Source: UBA2377 sp964525935
GTDB lineage: Bacteria; Verrucomicrobiota; Verrucomicrobiia; Opitutales; Opitutaceae
Direction: 5' to 3'
Assembly: GCA_964525935.1 (NCBI GenBank)
Contig: CAZGJZ010000002.1
Span: 1-64,000 of the forward strand
DNA length: 64,000 nucleotides
A program made the position numbers and the translations under genes. Shown here piece by piece: positions 18,205-26,565 of the stretch; positions within the stretch are counted from its first letter, which is position 1, and each line of letters opens with the position of its first letter. Under the pieces are notes generated by a model that saw nothing but the letters and a program-made list of their open reading frames with translations, made no database searches and was not told where the DNA came from.

Positions 18205-19331
18205 GCGCCGCCCCCAAAAATCGCGGCGATGCCGTCCGCTCCCCGTGGGAACTCACGCTGCGCCGCTTTGCGCGGCACAAGCTCGGCATGGCGTCGTTCT
18301 TCCTGCTCGTGCTGCTCTACACGATGGCGCTGGGCTGCGAGTTCTTCGCGCCGACGACCCGCGCGTGGCGCGAGCTGAGTTACTCGTATTGCCCGCCGCA
18401 GCCGATCCGCTGGACGTGGGCCGACGGCCTGCATGTCACCGCGCTGCGCCGCCTGGACAATCCCGTGACGTTTGCCCGCAGCTACGTGGAAAACCCCGCG
18501 GTGAAGATCCCGCTTGGCTTTTTCGTGCGCGGCGAGCCCTACCTGCTCTGCGGCGTGATCCCGATGGAGCGGCATTTCCTCGGCATCGATCGCGCGGAAC
18601 TCGCCGCGCAGGGGCGCGCGGGCGAGACCGGCGCGGTGTTTTATCTGCTCGGGGCCGACAAATTCGGCCGCGACGTGTTCAGCCGCCTCATCTACGGCGC
18701 GCGCATCAGTCTCTCGGTCGGCCTGATTTCCATCGTGATCACCTTCGTGCTCGGCGTGACGCTCGGCGGCATCTCCGGCTACGTCGGCGGCCGGTGGGAC
18801 AATCTCATCCAGCGCGTGATCGAGATCATCAACGCGCTGCCGCAGCTGCCCATCTGGCTGGCGTTCGGCGCGGTGTTTCCACCCGAGTGGTCGCCGCTCG
18901 CGGTGTATTTCTGCGTGACGGTGGCGCTCAGCCTCATCGGCTGGACCGGCCTCGCGCGCGTCGTGCGCGGCAAGATTCTCTCGCTGCGCGAGGAGGACTA
19001 CGCGGTCGCCGCGCGCTTGCTCGGCGCGAGTCATGCGCGTGTGTTGTTCCGTCATCTCGTGCCGGGTTTCACGAGCCATATCATCGTGACACTCACGCTG
19101 AGCGTGCCGGGCATGATTCTCGGCGAGACGGTGCTGAGCTTCCTCGGCCTTGGTTTGCGCCAGCCGATCGTGAGCTGGGGCGTGATGCTGCAGGACTGCC
19201 AAAATCTGCAGACCGTCGGCCACTACCCGTGGCTGATGGCGCCTGTGCTATTCATCGTCCTGACGATCCTCGCCTTCAATTTCATGGGCGACGCGATGCG
19301 CGACGCCGCGGATCCGTATAGTAGCCGGTAA
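18201..19331 (+). CDS. ABC transporter permease, DppC/OppC type
   Basis: The 376-aa partner permease of the upstream fusion; ATG 18201 overlaps the stop codon of the fusion (ATGA), so translation is probably coupled. The N-terminus has the OppC_N-type cytoplasmic start and first helix (KLGMASFFLLVLLYTMALGCEFF). A long periplasmic loop (about residues 55-155) precedes DKFGRDVFSRLIYGARISLSVG, the standard start of the second half. The EAA loop is ARLLGASHARVLFRHLVPG. The extended loop is of the YejE type. A channel for oligosaccharide or peptide uptake; the ATPases must come from elsewhere. Confidence 0.9.
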   Translation: MSAAPKNRGDAVRSPWELTLRRFARHKLGMASFFLLVLLYTMALGCEFFAPTTRAWRELSYSYCPPQPIRWTWADGLHVTALRRLDNPVTFARSYVENPAVKIPLGFFVRGEPYLLCGVIPMERHFLGIDRAELAAQGRAGETGAVFYLLGADKFGRDVFSRLIYGARISLSVGLISIVITFVLGVTLGGISGYVGGRWDNLIQRVIEIINALPQLPIWLAFGAVFPPEWSPLAVYFCVTVALSLIGWTGLARVVRGKILSLREEDYAVAARLLGASHARVLFRHLVPGFTSHIIVTLTLSVPGMILGETVLSFLGLGLRQPIVSWGVMLQDCQNLQTVGHYPWLMAPVLFIVLTILAFNFMGDAMRDAADPYSSR

Positions 19332-19337
19332 AGAAGC

Positions 19338-19366
19338 GTAAGGCGGGATCAACGATCCCGCCTTAC
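19338..19366. terminator. 13-bp hairpin between convergent genes
   Basis: Arms GTAAGGCGGGATC (19338-19350) and its perfect reverse complement (19354-19366), loop AAC, sit between the convergent permease and PhyH genes. No clear T-run follows on either strand, so Rho-independent termination is uncertain. A degenerate relative is at 26529-26554, suggesting a dispersed hairpin family. Confidence 0.55.
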
Positions 19367-19379
19367 CAAAAACCCCTGC

Positions 19380-20336
19380 TCAGGACGTCGCGGCTGCGGT
19401 GTCGGCTTCCTGCTTGGCCTTGTTCAGCTTGGTGTAATCGCAGCCGAGGAAGATGCCGTCTTCGCCGGCGAATTTCTTCTGATACTCTTCGCGCGGGACG
19501 ACCTGCGTGCCGGCGCTGCGATAGTGGAACTGTAGGGCGCGGCGGCGGAGATTGGACTGGTTGGCGGGGGTCTCGTGCGGGATGAGGCCGTCGAAAATCA
19601 TGAGGCCGCCGGGCGGCAGCTCGATCGCCACGGCGTCCGCGGGATCGACCTCGTCGGTCGTGAGCTCGCAATCGACACGCGTCCACTCGTGGCGACGCGG
19701 GCCCTTGAGGTGACCGCCGGGGATCACGTGCATGCAACCGTTGGCCACGATGGCGTGATCGAGCGCGATCCAAACGCCGCAGACGCCGTCGAACCGATTG
19801 ACTGCAAAATAAGCGAGATCCTGGTGCCAGGGTTTCTCCGCGCCGCCGCCAGCGGGCTTGCAGAGCGCCATGCTGGAGTAGGGCACATAATCCTCACCGA
19901 GCACCGCGCCGAGCAGCGCGCGCAGCTTCGGGTGCTTGTGGGCGATGTAGTCGTAGATCGGCAGCTCCATGTCGTAGGACTGGAACTTGCGGATGTTGTC
20001 GGCGAGTTCGTCGAGCTTGTCGGGATGCGGCTCGTAGGTGCCCTCGACTTGAAAGTGAAATTCGCTGGTGCGGCTTTTGAAGAGCGTGCCGCGGCCGTTC
20101 TTGATTTGCTTGCCGTAGGTGCCGGCGCCGCCGACGTGCTCAGTGAGCGCTTCGTTGAAGGCGTATTTGCGGACGAGCTGGTTGATGCCGTCGGAGGCTT
20201 CCTTCACTTCCTGCGGTGTCAGCACGTTGTTGAAGGCGAGATAACCGTCCTCGCGATAGCGGGCGATCATCGCGGCGTCAGGCTTGTCCGGCAGCGTGGG
20301 GTAGATGTTGGGGAGGCGGGGCACCTTTGTGTTCAT
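19380..20336 (-). CDS. Phytanoyl-CoA dioxygenase (PhyH) family protein
   Basis: A Fe(II)/2-oxoglutarate-dependent oxygenase of 318 aa. The iron-binding facial triad is visible as HQD in KPWHQDLAYFAV and the distal His in GLIPHETPANQS, with the 2-oxoglutarate-binding Arg just after (RRRALQFHY). I chose ATG 20336 (MNTKVPRL); another ATG lies three codons upstream. It is divergent from an AraC-type regulator with about 70 bp between them, a common arrangement in which the regulator controls the oxygenase. Bacterial PhyH proteins hydroxylate diverse small molecules; the substrate here is unknown. Confidence 0.88.
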   Translation of the reverse strand: MNTKVPRLPNIYPTLPDKPDAAMIARYREDGYLAFNNVLTPQEVKEASDGINQLVRKYAFNEALTEHVGGAGTYGKQIKNGRGTLFKSRTSEFHFQVEGTYEPHPDKLDELADNIRKFQSYDMELPIYDYIAHKHPKLRALLGAVLGEDYVPYSSMALCKPAGGGAEKPWHQDLAYFAVNRFDGVCGVWIALDHAIVANGCMHVIPGGHLKGPRRHEWTRVDCELTTDEVDPADAVAIELPPGGLMIFDGLIPHETPANQSNLRRRALQFHYRSAGTQVVPREEYQKKFAGEDGIFLGCDYTKLNKAKQEADTAAATS

Positions 20337-20407
20337 CGCGCACATACTAACAGGGGCGAAGGGCGTTTTAAATGGACGTATTGCGCCTATTTTTATACTT
20401 TTGGCGC

Positions 20408-21247
20408 ATGGGAGCCTTTTCCTTGCTCGATCTCGCGACGGCGTGCCGGTGGCGGCCCACGACGCCGCTGGGCATCGTGCGCTGCGAACCGGCGTGGGAG
20501 CTGAAGCCCTACCGGCTCATGGATTTTCTGGTCTGGTGCGTGCTGGATGGCGTGGGCACGGCGTGGATCAAGGGTCGCGAGATGCCGCTGGCGCCAGGCA
20601 CCTGCCTGATGCTGGAGCCGGGCTCGGCGCTCACGGCGGTGCAGGACCCGAAGCGCCGGTTGCGGGTGTTTTATCTGCACGCCGATTTTCTGGACGAACA
20701 AAACCAGCCGCTGCCGGCGGCGGCGGTCGCGCTGCCGCCGCTGCCCGTGGTCGTGAAAGATCTCTCCATTTTCGAGCCGCTCACGCGCCAGGTGGTCGAG
20801 GGCCACGGCGCGGGCACGGACCCCGGCCGGCTGAAGCGCGACCTGGCGCTGCGGCTGGTGTTTCTGCAAATCCACGAGGCGGCCCAGTCGCATCCCACGC
20901 GCAGCGACAGCACGAAGCTCGCGGCGGTGTTGCTGGCGGTGAACGAAAATCCCGGCATGGCGTGGTCGGTGCCGGAGATCGCGGAACGCGCCGGCCTGTC
21001 GGTTTCGCAGACGGCGCGGCGCATCCGCGAGCTGACGGGGCTGAGCCCGCGGGAGTTTGTGATCCGCGCGCGCATCGAGCGAGCGCGCCGGTTGATGGAG
21101 GAATCGTCGATGAGCCTGAAGCAGATCGCGGAGACGCTCGGCTACACCGACGTGTATTTTTTTCACCGCCAGTTCAAAGCCGTCGCCGGCGTGACGCCCG
21201 GCCGCTGGCGCCGGCCCGCGGGCGAGCCCGGCCCATTTGTAACCTAA
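20408..21247 (+). CDS. AraC-family transcriptional regulator
   Basis: A 279-aa regulator. The N-terminal cupin-like sensor domain (about 1-150) is followed by a double helix-turn-helix AraC domain at about 180-270, ending in the family signature SLKQIAETLGYTDVYFFHRQFKAVAGVTPGRWR. Start ATG 20408 is preferred over an in-frame ATG 12 codons upstream. The final codons and TAA stop lie within the 29-bp palindrome at 21233-21261. The divergent PhyH gene is the likely target. Confidence 0.9.
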   Translation: MGAFSLLDLATACRWRPTTPLGIVRCEPAWELKPYRLMDFLVWCVLDGVGTAWIKGREMPLAPGTCLMLEPGSALTAVQDPKRRLRVFYLHADFLDEQNQPLPAAAVALPPLPVVVKDLSIFEPLTRQVVEGHGAGTDPGRLKRDLALRLVFLQIHEAAQSHPTRSDSTKLAAVLLAVNENPGMAWSVPEIAERAGLSVSQTARRIRELTGLSPREFVIRARIERARRLMEESSMSLKQIAETLGYTDVYFFHRQFKAVAGVTPGRWRRPAGEPGPFVT

Positions 21248-21261
21248 TAGGTTACAAACGG
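21233..21261. repeat. 29-bp palindromic repeat, copy 1
   Basis: Arms of 14 bases (consensus CCGTTTGTAACCTA and reverse complement) around one central base; the left arm has one change (CCATTT). It supplies the TAA stop codon of the AraC gene. Further copies are at 21721, 24202 and 50262. Confidence 0.9.
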
Positions 21262-21308
21262 ACTGGCTGATTCAGCGAGGAGAAGGCGAAAAGGGGGCAA
21301 CGCAATGG

Positions 21309-21701
21309 ATGACAAGTGGGCTTGGGAGTGGCATGATGGGATGCATGCCACCCCCTACTGGTTTGCCCGACTATCGATGGTCAATGATCGACGGATTAAG
21401 CGCTGCGGCCCGCGAGTCGGCCCTGCAGCTCAACCGCTACCTCACGGAAAGACTTCGGCCGCGTTATGGTGATACCTTGCGGCCCGGGCCACATACTCCG
21501 CTCTGGAATGCCTTCGTCAAAGAAGCCCGACCATGGTTGCAGCGCCGGGGCACCAAGATCCAACTGGCACGTTTGATCGGCGTGCCGCGCCAGCGGATCA
21601 ACGATTACCTCGTTGGCCGCGGGCGCATGCCCGATGCCGAACGCATGCTATTGTTCCTTGACTGGCTCGCTGCCGTCAAACGCGGCCGCCCGAAGGCCTG
21701 A
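21309..21701 (+). CDS. Small helix-turn-helix protein
   Basis: A 130-aa reading frame whose C-terminal half has a Cro/C1-type helix-turn-helix: KIQLARLIGVPRQRINDYLVGRGRMPDAERMLLFLDWL. The N-terminal third is low in recognisable features, and the start is uncertain: ATG 21309 or later ATGs (21333, 21345) are possible. It is an isolated gene enclosed by two copies of the 29-bp palindrome (21233 and 21721), and may travel or be regulated with them. It could be a regulator or an antitoxin-like protein; no toxin gene is adjacent. Confidence 0.6.
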   Translation: MTSGLGSGMMGCMPPPTGLPDYRWSMIDGLSAAARESALQLNRYLTERLRPRYGDTLRPGPHTPLWNAFVKEARPWLQRRGTKIQLARLIGVPRQRINDYLVGRGRMPDAERMLLFLDWLAAVKRGRPKA

Positions 21702-21720
21702 AACACGTCGCTCGCTCGAC

Positions 21721-21749
21721 CCGTTTGTAACCTATTAGGTTACAAACGG
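21721..21749. repeat. 29-bp palindromic repeat, copy 2
   Basis: A perfect palindrome with 14-base arms around T21735. It supplies the TAA stop codon (21740-21742) of the alpha-galactosidase gene on the minus strand and follows the small HTH gene on the plus strand. Confidence 0.95.
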
Positions 21750-24184
21750 ACCGACCACTGCGTGACGGCGGCGGTGGCGATGAGCGGGAACTTGAACGTG
21801 CCGGCGTCGCCGGGAGCGCCCGCGATCAGGATGTAGCCGCTTTCGCCTTTCGGGCGGTGAAGTTGGCCGGAGAGGGTGCGGGTCCTGGCGTCCCAGCGCA
21901 CGGCGGAGAGTTCGCGGCCGCCGCTTTGGTGGAAACTTGTGCCGACCGGCCACGGGTGCGGGCGCGGCTTGCGCAGCACGAGCAGTTTCACGGCGGGGCC
22001 GTGGAAGCCGATGTCGAGCAGCCCGGCCTCGGACTCGAGGATCGGGTGCGAGAAATCGCCGGGGTGACGGTAGGCGTCGGGGGCCTGCGGCACGCGCGGA
22101 ATTTCGCCGAGGAACTGGCCCGACCAGAATTCATAGGCCCAGAGGCGGGCGCTTTTCGGCAGGCCGAGGCGCTCGAAGGCGACTTGGTAGCGGCGGCTGA
22201 GGTTGACCTTGGAGCCTTCCTCGACGGGCGGCTCGGTCCAGTTGAAGATCGCGACGAGCGTCCACTCGTCCCAGTCGGCCTGCACCGGCAGCGACCACAC
22301 ACAGGCGCCCTGCGGATCGGGGTTGATGACCGGCGGCGCGATGGGCTGGCCCTTCACGAGCGGGAGATACGGCAGCGTGCCGGTGGCGATCGGCTCGAAA
22401 AGATCGACGGTGCGCGCGGGTGTGTCGTTTGGCGGGAGCGTGGCGAGGAGCACGGACCAGCGGTCCTCGGGCAGCGTGGTGAGGTCGTCGCCGATATCGA
22501 CGTGGCCGGCGCCCATGAAGGTGATGGTGGCGCGGAGGCGTGCCTCCTCGAGCGTGCCGGGCAGGCCGACGACGAGGCACGACGGTTGCTGGAGCGCCCA
22601 GTGGCTTTTGAAAAGATGGCACGCGTAGGCGGTGTAAACCTCGCGCAAGTGGCGCCAGCCGAGACCGGTGTTGCCGGTGTCCATGTTGGAGTAGCCGAGA
22701 CCGGCGATGCCCGCCGCGGCGGCATCGGTGCCGGAGCAATCCATCATGAGCGCATCCTTGGGGTGCTGGGTTTCGAGCGCGTCCTGGGCGATGCGGAAGG
22801 CGCGGCGGACGGCTTCGCGCGCGCGGGTGTTGATGAGGCGCGGGTCGTGGCGGCCGCGGAGTTCCTGGTTGGTGCCGACGCCGGCGAAATCCCATTTCAC
22901 GTAGCGCACGCCTTTCTCGGCGAGGCGGGTGAAGTTTTCGCGCAACCACTCCTGCGCGCCGGGATGCGAGACATCGAGCGCGTAGATCGGACAGAACGGC
23001 GCCCAGAACCAGTTGTAGCAATTGTGCGGCTTGCCGTCGGCGCCGCGCAGCAGCCACTCGGGGTGCGCCTGGGCGACCGGGTGCGTCGCGGCGATGCACA
23101 TCACGCCGACCCAGATGCCGAGGTCGAACTCCTCCTTGCGCAGTTCGGCGCTGAGCCAGCCAAGGCCGCGGGAGAAACGTTCGTTCTCCTCGAAGAATGA
23201 GGGGATGTTATCTTTCTCCCAACCGAGATCGACCTGGATGATGCGCAGGCCGAGGTCGTGGAGATTGCGCGCGCGGGCGGCGCGGGCGGTGGCGAGGACG
23301 TTGTCTTCGGTGACACGCAGGCGATAGGGATACCAGCTGCACCAGTTGACGAGCGGGCCGGGCGGCGGGCCGAAGCGGTTGCGCCTGGCGATGCGCGCGC
23401 CGTGGGCGTCGAGCAGTGCGAGCGGGTCGGCGCCGAGCGCGATAACGAGTTCGCCGAGCGCAACCGTCTCGCCGGGCGCCACGAGCAGGTCGCCGCCGTC
23501 AAAATCGATCGAGAAGCTGCGGAAGCCGGGGATTTTTTGCGGGCGCGCGGCGGTGGCGCCGGCGGAGGCGGCCGAAGCGCCGGACGCGTTGGTGGTGTTT
23601 CCGGCGTCAACGTTGTCGGCGCCGGCGGCGAGGCGGCTGGCGCTGGCCTGGTCGAGCAGCAGGCGGCCTGTGAGATTGGGCAGCCAGCGATCGATGGTTT
23701 CGAAGCCGATGAGCAGGCCTTGGCGCGCGGCGGGGTTGTAGAAGAGCGTGTGCGTCTGGCTCGTGAACGCGCCGGTGGTGCCATCGAGGGCCTTGAGCTG
23801 GTCGCTGCCGGTGAAAATCTGGCGCGGCGTGCGGATGCGGCCGTGATAGGAAGCTTGCTCGAGGATGCGCACGGCATCGGATTGCGGCCCGAGGCCGAGG
23901 TGCGCGGTGGCGAAGAGCACGACCTCGCGCAGGGTGAGCGGCTGCCGGCTCGTGTTGCGCAGCGTGCTCGTGATGCGCAGCCGCGACTTGGATTCCGCGG
24001 CGAAAGTCTGGACAAGCTCGACGCGCGCGCTGCGCCAGATGGCGCGGTTTTTATTCTGCGCGCCGGCGCGCAGCGGGTGTTTTTTTCCGTTTTCTCCGCC
24101 GAGCTGCAGGGCGGGTGCGCCCGGCCCCAGCGTGAACGGCCCGGCGGCCAGGGTGAGTTTCCCGGCGCGGAAGGAGATTTTCAT
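21740..24184 (-). CDS. Alpha-galactosidase-like glycoside hydrolase (GH36-type)
   Basis: An 814-aa clan GH-D enzyme. The barrel begins near residue 285 (NWCSWYPYR), with IIQVDLGWEKD, the nucleophile motif YVKWDFAG (Asp in KWD) and the acid/base strand MMDCSGTDAAAAG. GH36 enzymes release alpha-galactose from oligosaccharides such as raffinose or galactomannan fragments. A low-complexity Ala/Ser/Asn stretch (about residues 192-216) links the N-terminal beta-domain and the barrel. No signal peptide, so probably cytoplasmic. It follows a Gfo/Idh gene on the same strand with 74 bp between, containing palindrome copy 3. Family level is secure; substrate is less so. Confidence 0.8.
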   Translation of the reverse strand: MKISFRAGKLTLAAGPFTLGPGAPALQLGGENGKKHPLRAGAQNKNRAIWRSARVELVQTFAAESKSRLRITSTLRNTSRQPLTLREVVLFATAHLGLGPQSDAVRILEQASYHGRIRTPRQIFTGSDQLKALDGTTGAFTSQTHTLFYNPAARQGLLIGFETIDRWLPNLTGRLLLDQASASRLAAGADNVDAGNTTNASGASAASAGATAARPQKIPGFRSFSIDFDGGDLLVAPGETVALGELVIALGADPLALLDAHGARIARRNRFGPPPGPLVNWCSWYPYRLRVTEDNVLATARAARARNLHDLGLRIIQVDLGWEKDNIPSFFEENERFSRGLGWLSAELRKEEFDLGIWVGVMCIAATHPVAQAHPEWLLRGADGKPHNCYNWFWAPFCPIYALDVSHPGAQEWLRENFTRLAEKGVRYVKWDFAGVGTNQELRGRHDPRLINTRAREAVRRAFRIAQDALETQHPKDALMMDCSGTDAAAAGIAGLGYSNMDTGNTGLGWRHLREVYTAYACHLFKSHWALQQPSCLVVGLPGTLEEARLRATITFMGAGHVDIGDDLTTLPEDRWSVLLATLPPNDTPARTVDLFEPIATGTLPYLPLVKGQPIAPPVINPDPQGACVWSLPVQADWDEWTLVAIFNWTEPPVEEGSKVNLSRRYQVAFERLGLPKSARLWAYEFWSGQFLGEIPRVPQAPDAYRHPGDFSHPILESEAGLLDIGFHGPAVKLLVLRKPRPHPWPVGTSFHQSGGRELSAVRWDARTRTLSGQLHRPKGESGYILIAGAPGDAGTFKFPLIATAAVTQWSVRL

Positions 24185-24201
24185 GGGGCGGGGCGGACGG
24201 C

Positions 24202-24230
24202 CCGTTTGTAACCTATTAGGTTACAAACGG
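24202..24230. repeat. 29-bp palindromic repeat, copy 3
   Basis: A perfect copy with 14-base arms; the pairing extends one more C-G pair on each side (24201-24231). It lies between the oxidoreductase stop (24259) and the alpha-galactosidase start (24184), inside a likely operon. Confidence 0.95.
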
Positions 24231-24258
24231 GGTTGGGGTGACGCGGACAGGAGCGAAC

Positions 24259-25173
24259 TCAGAGCAGCACTTCGCGGCCGGCGTTGGCGCGGCTTTCGTT
24301 GGCGGCTTCGATGAAGCGGATGAGCTCGATGGTCTCCTCGGCCTCGACCGGCGGCTTGCCCGTGCGGAAGAACTCGAGGATGGCCTCGGCGAGACAGGTG
24401 AAGAAACCCTTCGTCTCGGTCTGCACGTTGACGTGGGAGCTGGTCTTCTCGAAGTGCACGAGGCCGTGGTATTCGTAATTGGCGGTGCGGTTGCAGTGGA
24501 CGGTGCCGATGCGGCCGTCGGCCCAGACACCGGTAATGAGATCGAAGCTGTCGTTGGTGACGACGCGCACGCTCTGGCAGCCGCGGCCCATGGTGGTGTA
24601 GAGCATCTCGATCGGGTGGATGCCATACCAGAAGAAGCCGGGGTTGGTGACCTCGAGCGCGGCGGGACCGTGGAACTGGGCGCCCTTCACGAGCGACTTG
24701 GTCTCGGGCGTGACGACGCGGGTGAGCGCGCCGGTGAAGCGCAGCGACGACGAGGTGAAGATCGGGACGTTAAGTTTCTTCGCGACGTTGAAGATCGCGC
24801 GGGCGTCGATGGTCCGCAGCGCGAACGGCTTGTCGACGAACACCGGCTTGCCCTTGGCGGCGGCGGCGATGCGCTGGAACTGCTCGAAGTGCACGCGGCC
24901 GTCGAGGGAGGTGTGGAGGATGGCGTCGCTGGCCTCGACGACGGCCTCGATGGAATCGTAAATCTTGACGCCGAATTTTTCCTGCAGGTCCTTGGTGTAG
25001 CCGGGGACGCGGCCGATGCTGGACTCGAGGTCGTGCGAGCCGCCGGGATAGGCGGCGACGACCTTGGCGCCGGCGATGGGCGCCTTGGCCGCGGGGTTGT
25101 TAAACGTATCGCTGAAAACGATCACGTGAGAGGTATCGAGGCCGATGATGCCGAGCTTGAGTTCTTTGTTCAT
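24259..25173 (-). CDS. Gfo/Idh/MocA family oxidoreductase
   Basis: A 304-aa NAD(P)-binding protein. The N-terminal Rossmann motif is atypical (KLGIIGLDTSHVIVFSDTF, with GLDTSH replacing GxGxxG), as in a Gfo/Idh subgroup found with glycoside hydrolases. The conserved Lys is in VFVDKPFAL; the C-terminal domain follows. It is upstream of the GH36-type gene on the same strand. A conserved CTAC-N3-TAGGG element lies 139-150 bp upstream in the right orientation. A role in redox conversion of galactose-derived sugars is plausible but unproven. Confidence 0.8.
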   Translation of the reverse strand: MNKELKLGIIGLDTSHVIVFSDTFNNPAAKAPIAGAKVVAAYPGGSHDLESSIGRVPGYTKDLQEKFGVKIYDSIEAVVEASDAILHTSLDGRVHFEQFQRIAAAAKGKPVFVDKPFALRTIDARAIFNVAKKLNVPIFTSSSLRFTGALTRVVTPETKSLVKGAQFHGPAALEVTNPGFFWYGIHPIEMLYTTMGRGCQSVRVVTNDSFDLITGVWADGRIGTVHCNRTANYEYHGLVHFEKTSSHVNVQTETKGFFTCLAEAILEFFRTGKPPVEAEETIELIRFIEAANESRANAGREVLL

Positions 25174-25297
25174 GGGGAAGGTTAAAGGGGTTCGAACCGA
25201 AAGGGGGCGGGGTGATGGCGGGGCAGCTCAACGCGCGGGAACGCGGCGGGCAACTCCGCAGTGTGTCCTCGGGAAACTGAGCGCGGGGCGGGGAGGC

Positions 25298-25323
25298 AAC
25301 AAGGCGGGGACCTCCCTACCCGT
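25298..25323 (-). promoter_or_regulatory. Conserved CTAC-N3-TAGG-N10-TTG element, copy 1
   Basis: Read on the minus strand: CTACGGGTAGGG, ten bases, CTTG. It points to the oxidoreductase/alpha-galactosidase operon. The core CTACGGGTAGG is identical to that of the copy at 46087. Because the core is nearly palindromic, a role for the divergent asparaginase gene cannot be excluded. Confidence 0.45.
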
Positions 25324-25424
25324 AGAATGGAGGGTGATTGGCGGGTGGCGCGAAGCGCGGGTCGGAGCCCCGCATGACCAAATTTTGTCGCGCCGCGGGG
25401 TGCGGGAGGATGATGCTGGAGAGC

Positions 25425-26429
25425 ATGAGCAACCCCCACGTCCTTCCGCGCATCCGCCTGCTGGCCACGGGCGGGACCATCGCAGGCGCGCAGACCAGCG
25501 GCGACGGACGCGGCTACACGGCGGGGTCGTTTTCCATCGCGGCGCTGATCGCGGCCGTGCCACAGCTGGCGGCGCTGGCGCAGATCGAAGTCGAGCAGGT
25601 GGCGCGCATCGGCAGCCAGGACATGGACGAGGCGGTCTGGCGCTCACTCGCGGCGCGCGCCCAGGCGGCCGTGGATGAACCCGGCATCGCCGGCGTCGTG
25701 ATCACGCACGGGACCGACACGATGGAGGAGACCGGTTATTTTCTGAACCTCGTGGTGAAAACCGCCAAGCCGGTGGTGCTCGTCGGCGCGATGCGGCCGG
25801 CGACGGCGATGAGTGCCGATGGGCCGATGAATCTTTTCAACGCCGTCGCCGTGGCGGCGCAGCCGGCGTCGGCGGGGCGCGGCGTGCTCGTCGTGGCGAA
25901 CGATGAGATCCATTTTGCGCGCGAAGTGGCGAAGACGAACACGACGCAGGTCGGCACCTTCAAGTCGCCCAACCGCGGGCTCGCCGGGTTGATTAATAAT
26001 GGCCGGCTGCACTTTTTCGGACCGGGTGTGCGCCGGCACACCGACGGCAGCGAGTTTGCGCCGCTCGGGGCGGCGACGTTGCCGCGCGTGGCGATTCTTT
26101 ACGCACATGCAGGGATGGGCCGTGAGTTGATCGACGCCGCGGTGCAGTCCGGCGTGCGCGGGCTCGTGATGGCCGGCGTGGGCGATGGCAACATGTCGTC
26201 GCCGGCGCTCGCGGCGTGCGCGGAGGCGGTGCGCGCGGGTGTGGCCGTGGTGCGCAGCTCGCGCACGGGCGGCGGCGTGGTCGAGCGCGGGATCGAGACG
26301 GATGACGACGGCCTCGGGTTGATCGCGGCGGATGAGTTGAATCCACAGAAAGCGCGCGTGCTGCTGATGCTCGGGCTCACGCGGACGCGGGAGCCGAAGG
26401 CGTTGCAGGAATTGTTTTACGCCTACTGA
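25425..26429 (+). CDS. L-asparaginase family protein (type II-like)
   Basis: Hydrolyses L-asparagine to aspartate and ammonia, or a related amide. The 334-aa protein starts RIRLLATGGTIAG with the catalytic Thr of motif TGGTIAG, and carries the second signature VVITHGTDTMEETGYFL (Thr-Asp and the following Lys in KTAKPVVLVGAMRP). C-terminal RSSRTGGGVV fits the type II group. No signal peptide is seen from ATG 25425, so it may be cytoplasmic, unlike many type II enzymes. I chose this ATG because a GGAGAG ribosome-binding site precedes it and it sits just before the conserved domain. Confidence 0.9.
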   Translation: MSNPHVLPRIRLLATGGTIAGAQTSGDGRGYTAGSFSIAALIAAVPQLAALAQIEVEQVARIGSQDMDEAVWRSLAARAQAAVDEPGIAGVVITHGTDTMEETGYFLNLVVKTAKPVVLVGAMRPATAMSADGPMNLFNAVAVAAQPASAGRGVLVVANDEIHFAREVAKTNTTQVGTFKSPNRGLAGLINNGRLHFFGPGVRRHTDGSEFAPLGAATLPRVAILYAHAGMGRELIDAAVQSGVRGLVMAGVGDGNMSSPALAACAEAVRAGVAVVRSSRTGGGVVERGIETDDDGLGLIAADELNPQKARVLLMLGLTRTREPKALQELFYAY

Positions 26430-26446
26430 GGCGGACCGGCCGTGAA

Positions 26447-26478
26447 ACCACAAATGAACCCAGATCAACCCAGATGGG
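26447..26478. repeat. Degenerate 'accacaaatgaaccCAGAT' dispersed-repeat-like tract
   Basis: The intergenic tract contains ACCACAAATGAACCCAGATC followed by a second AACCCAGATG unit. It resembles the short 'accacagatgaacacagat' repeats scattered in many PVC and other bacterial genomes. Single degenerate copy in this window. Confidence 0.35.
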
Positions 26479-26528
26479 CAGAGATGCCGGAAGGTGGAAT
26501 GAGTTGGTTTTGCGGGCAGGTTATGCGC

Positions 26529-26554
26529 GGCGGGCCCAGCGGTCCCGCCCTACC
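26529..26554. repeat. GC-rich hairpin related to 19338-19366
   Basis: GGCGGGCCC and GGTCCCGCC flank a short AGC loop, with TACC after. On the minus strand it reads GTAGGGCGGGACC, close to GTAAGGCGGGATC at 19338. It lies 12 bp before the TRIC-type gene, so it may affect its translation. Confidence 0.4.
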
Positions 26555-26565
26555 TCAGACCATTT

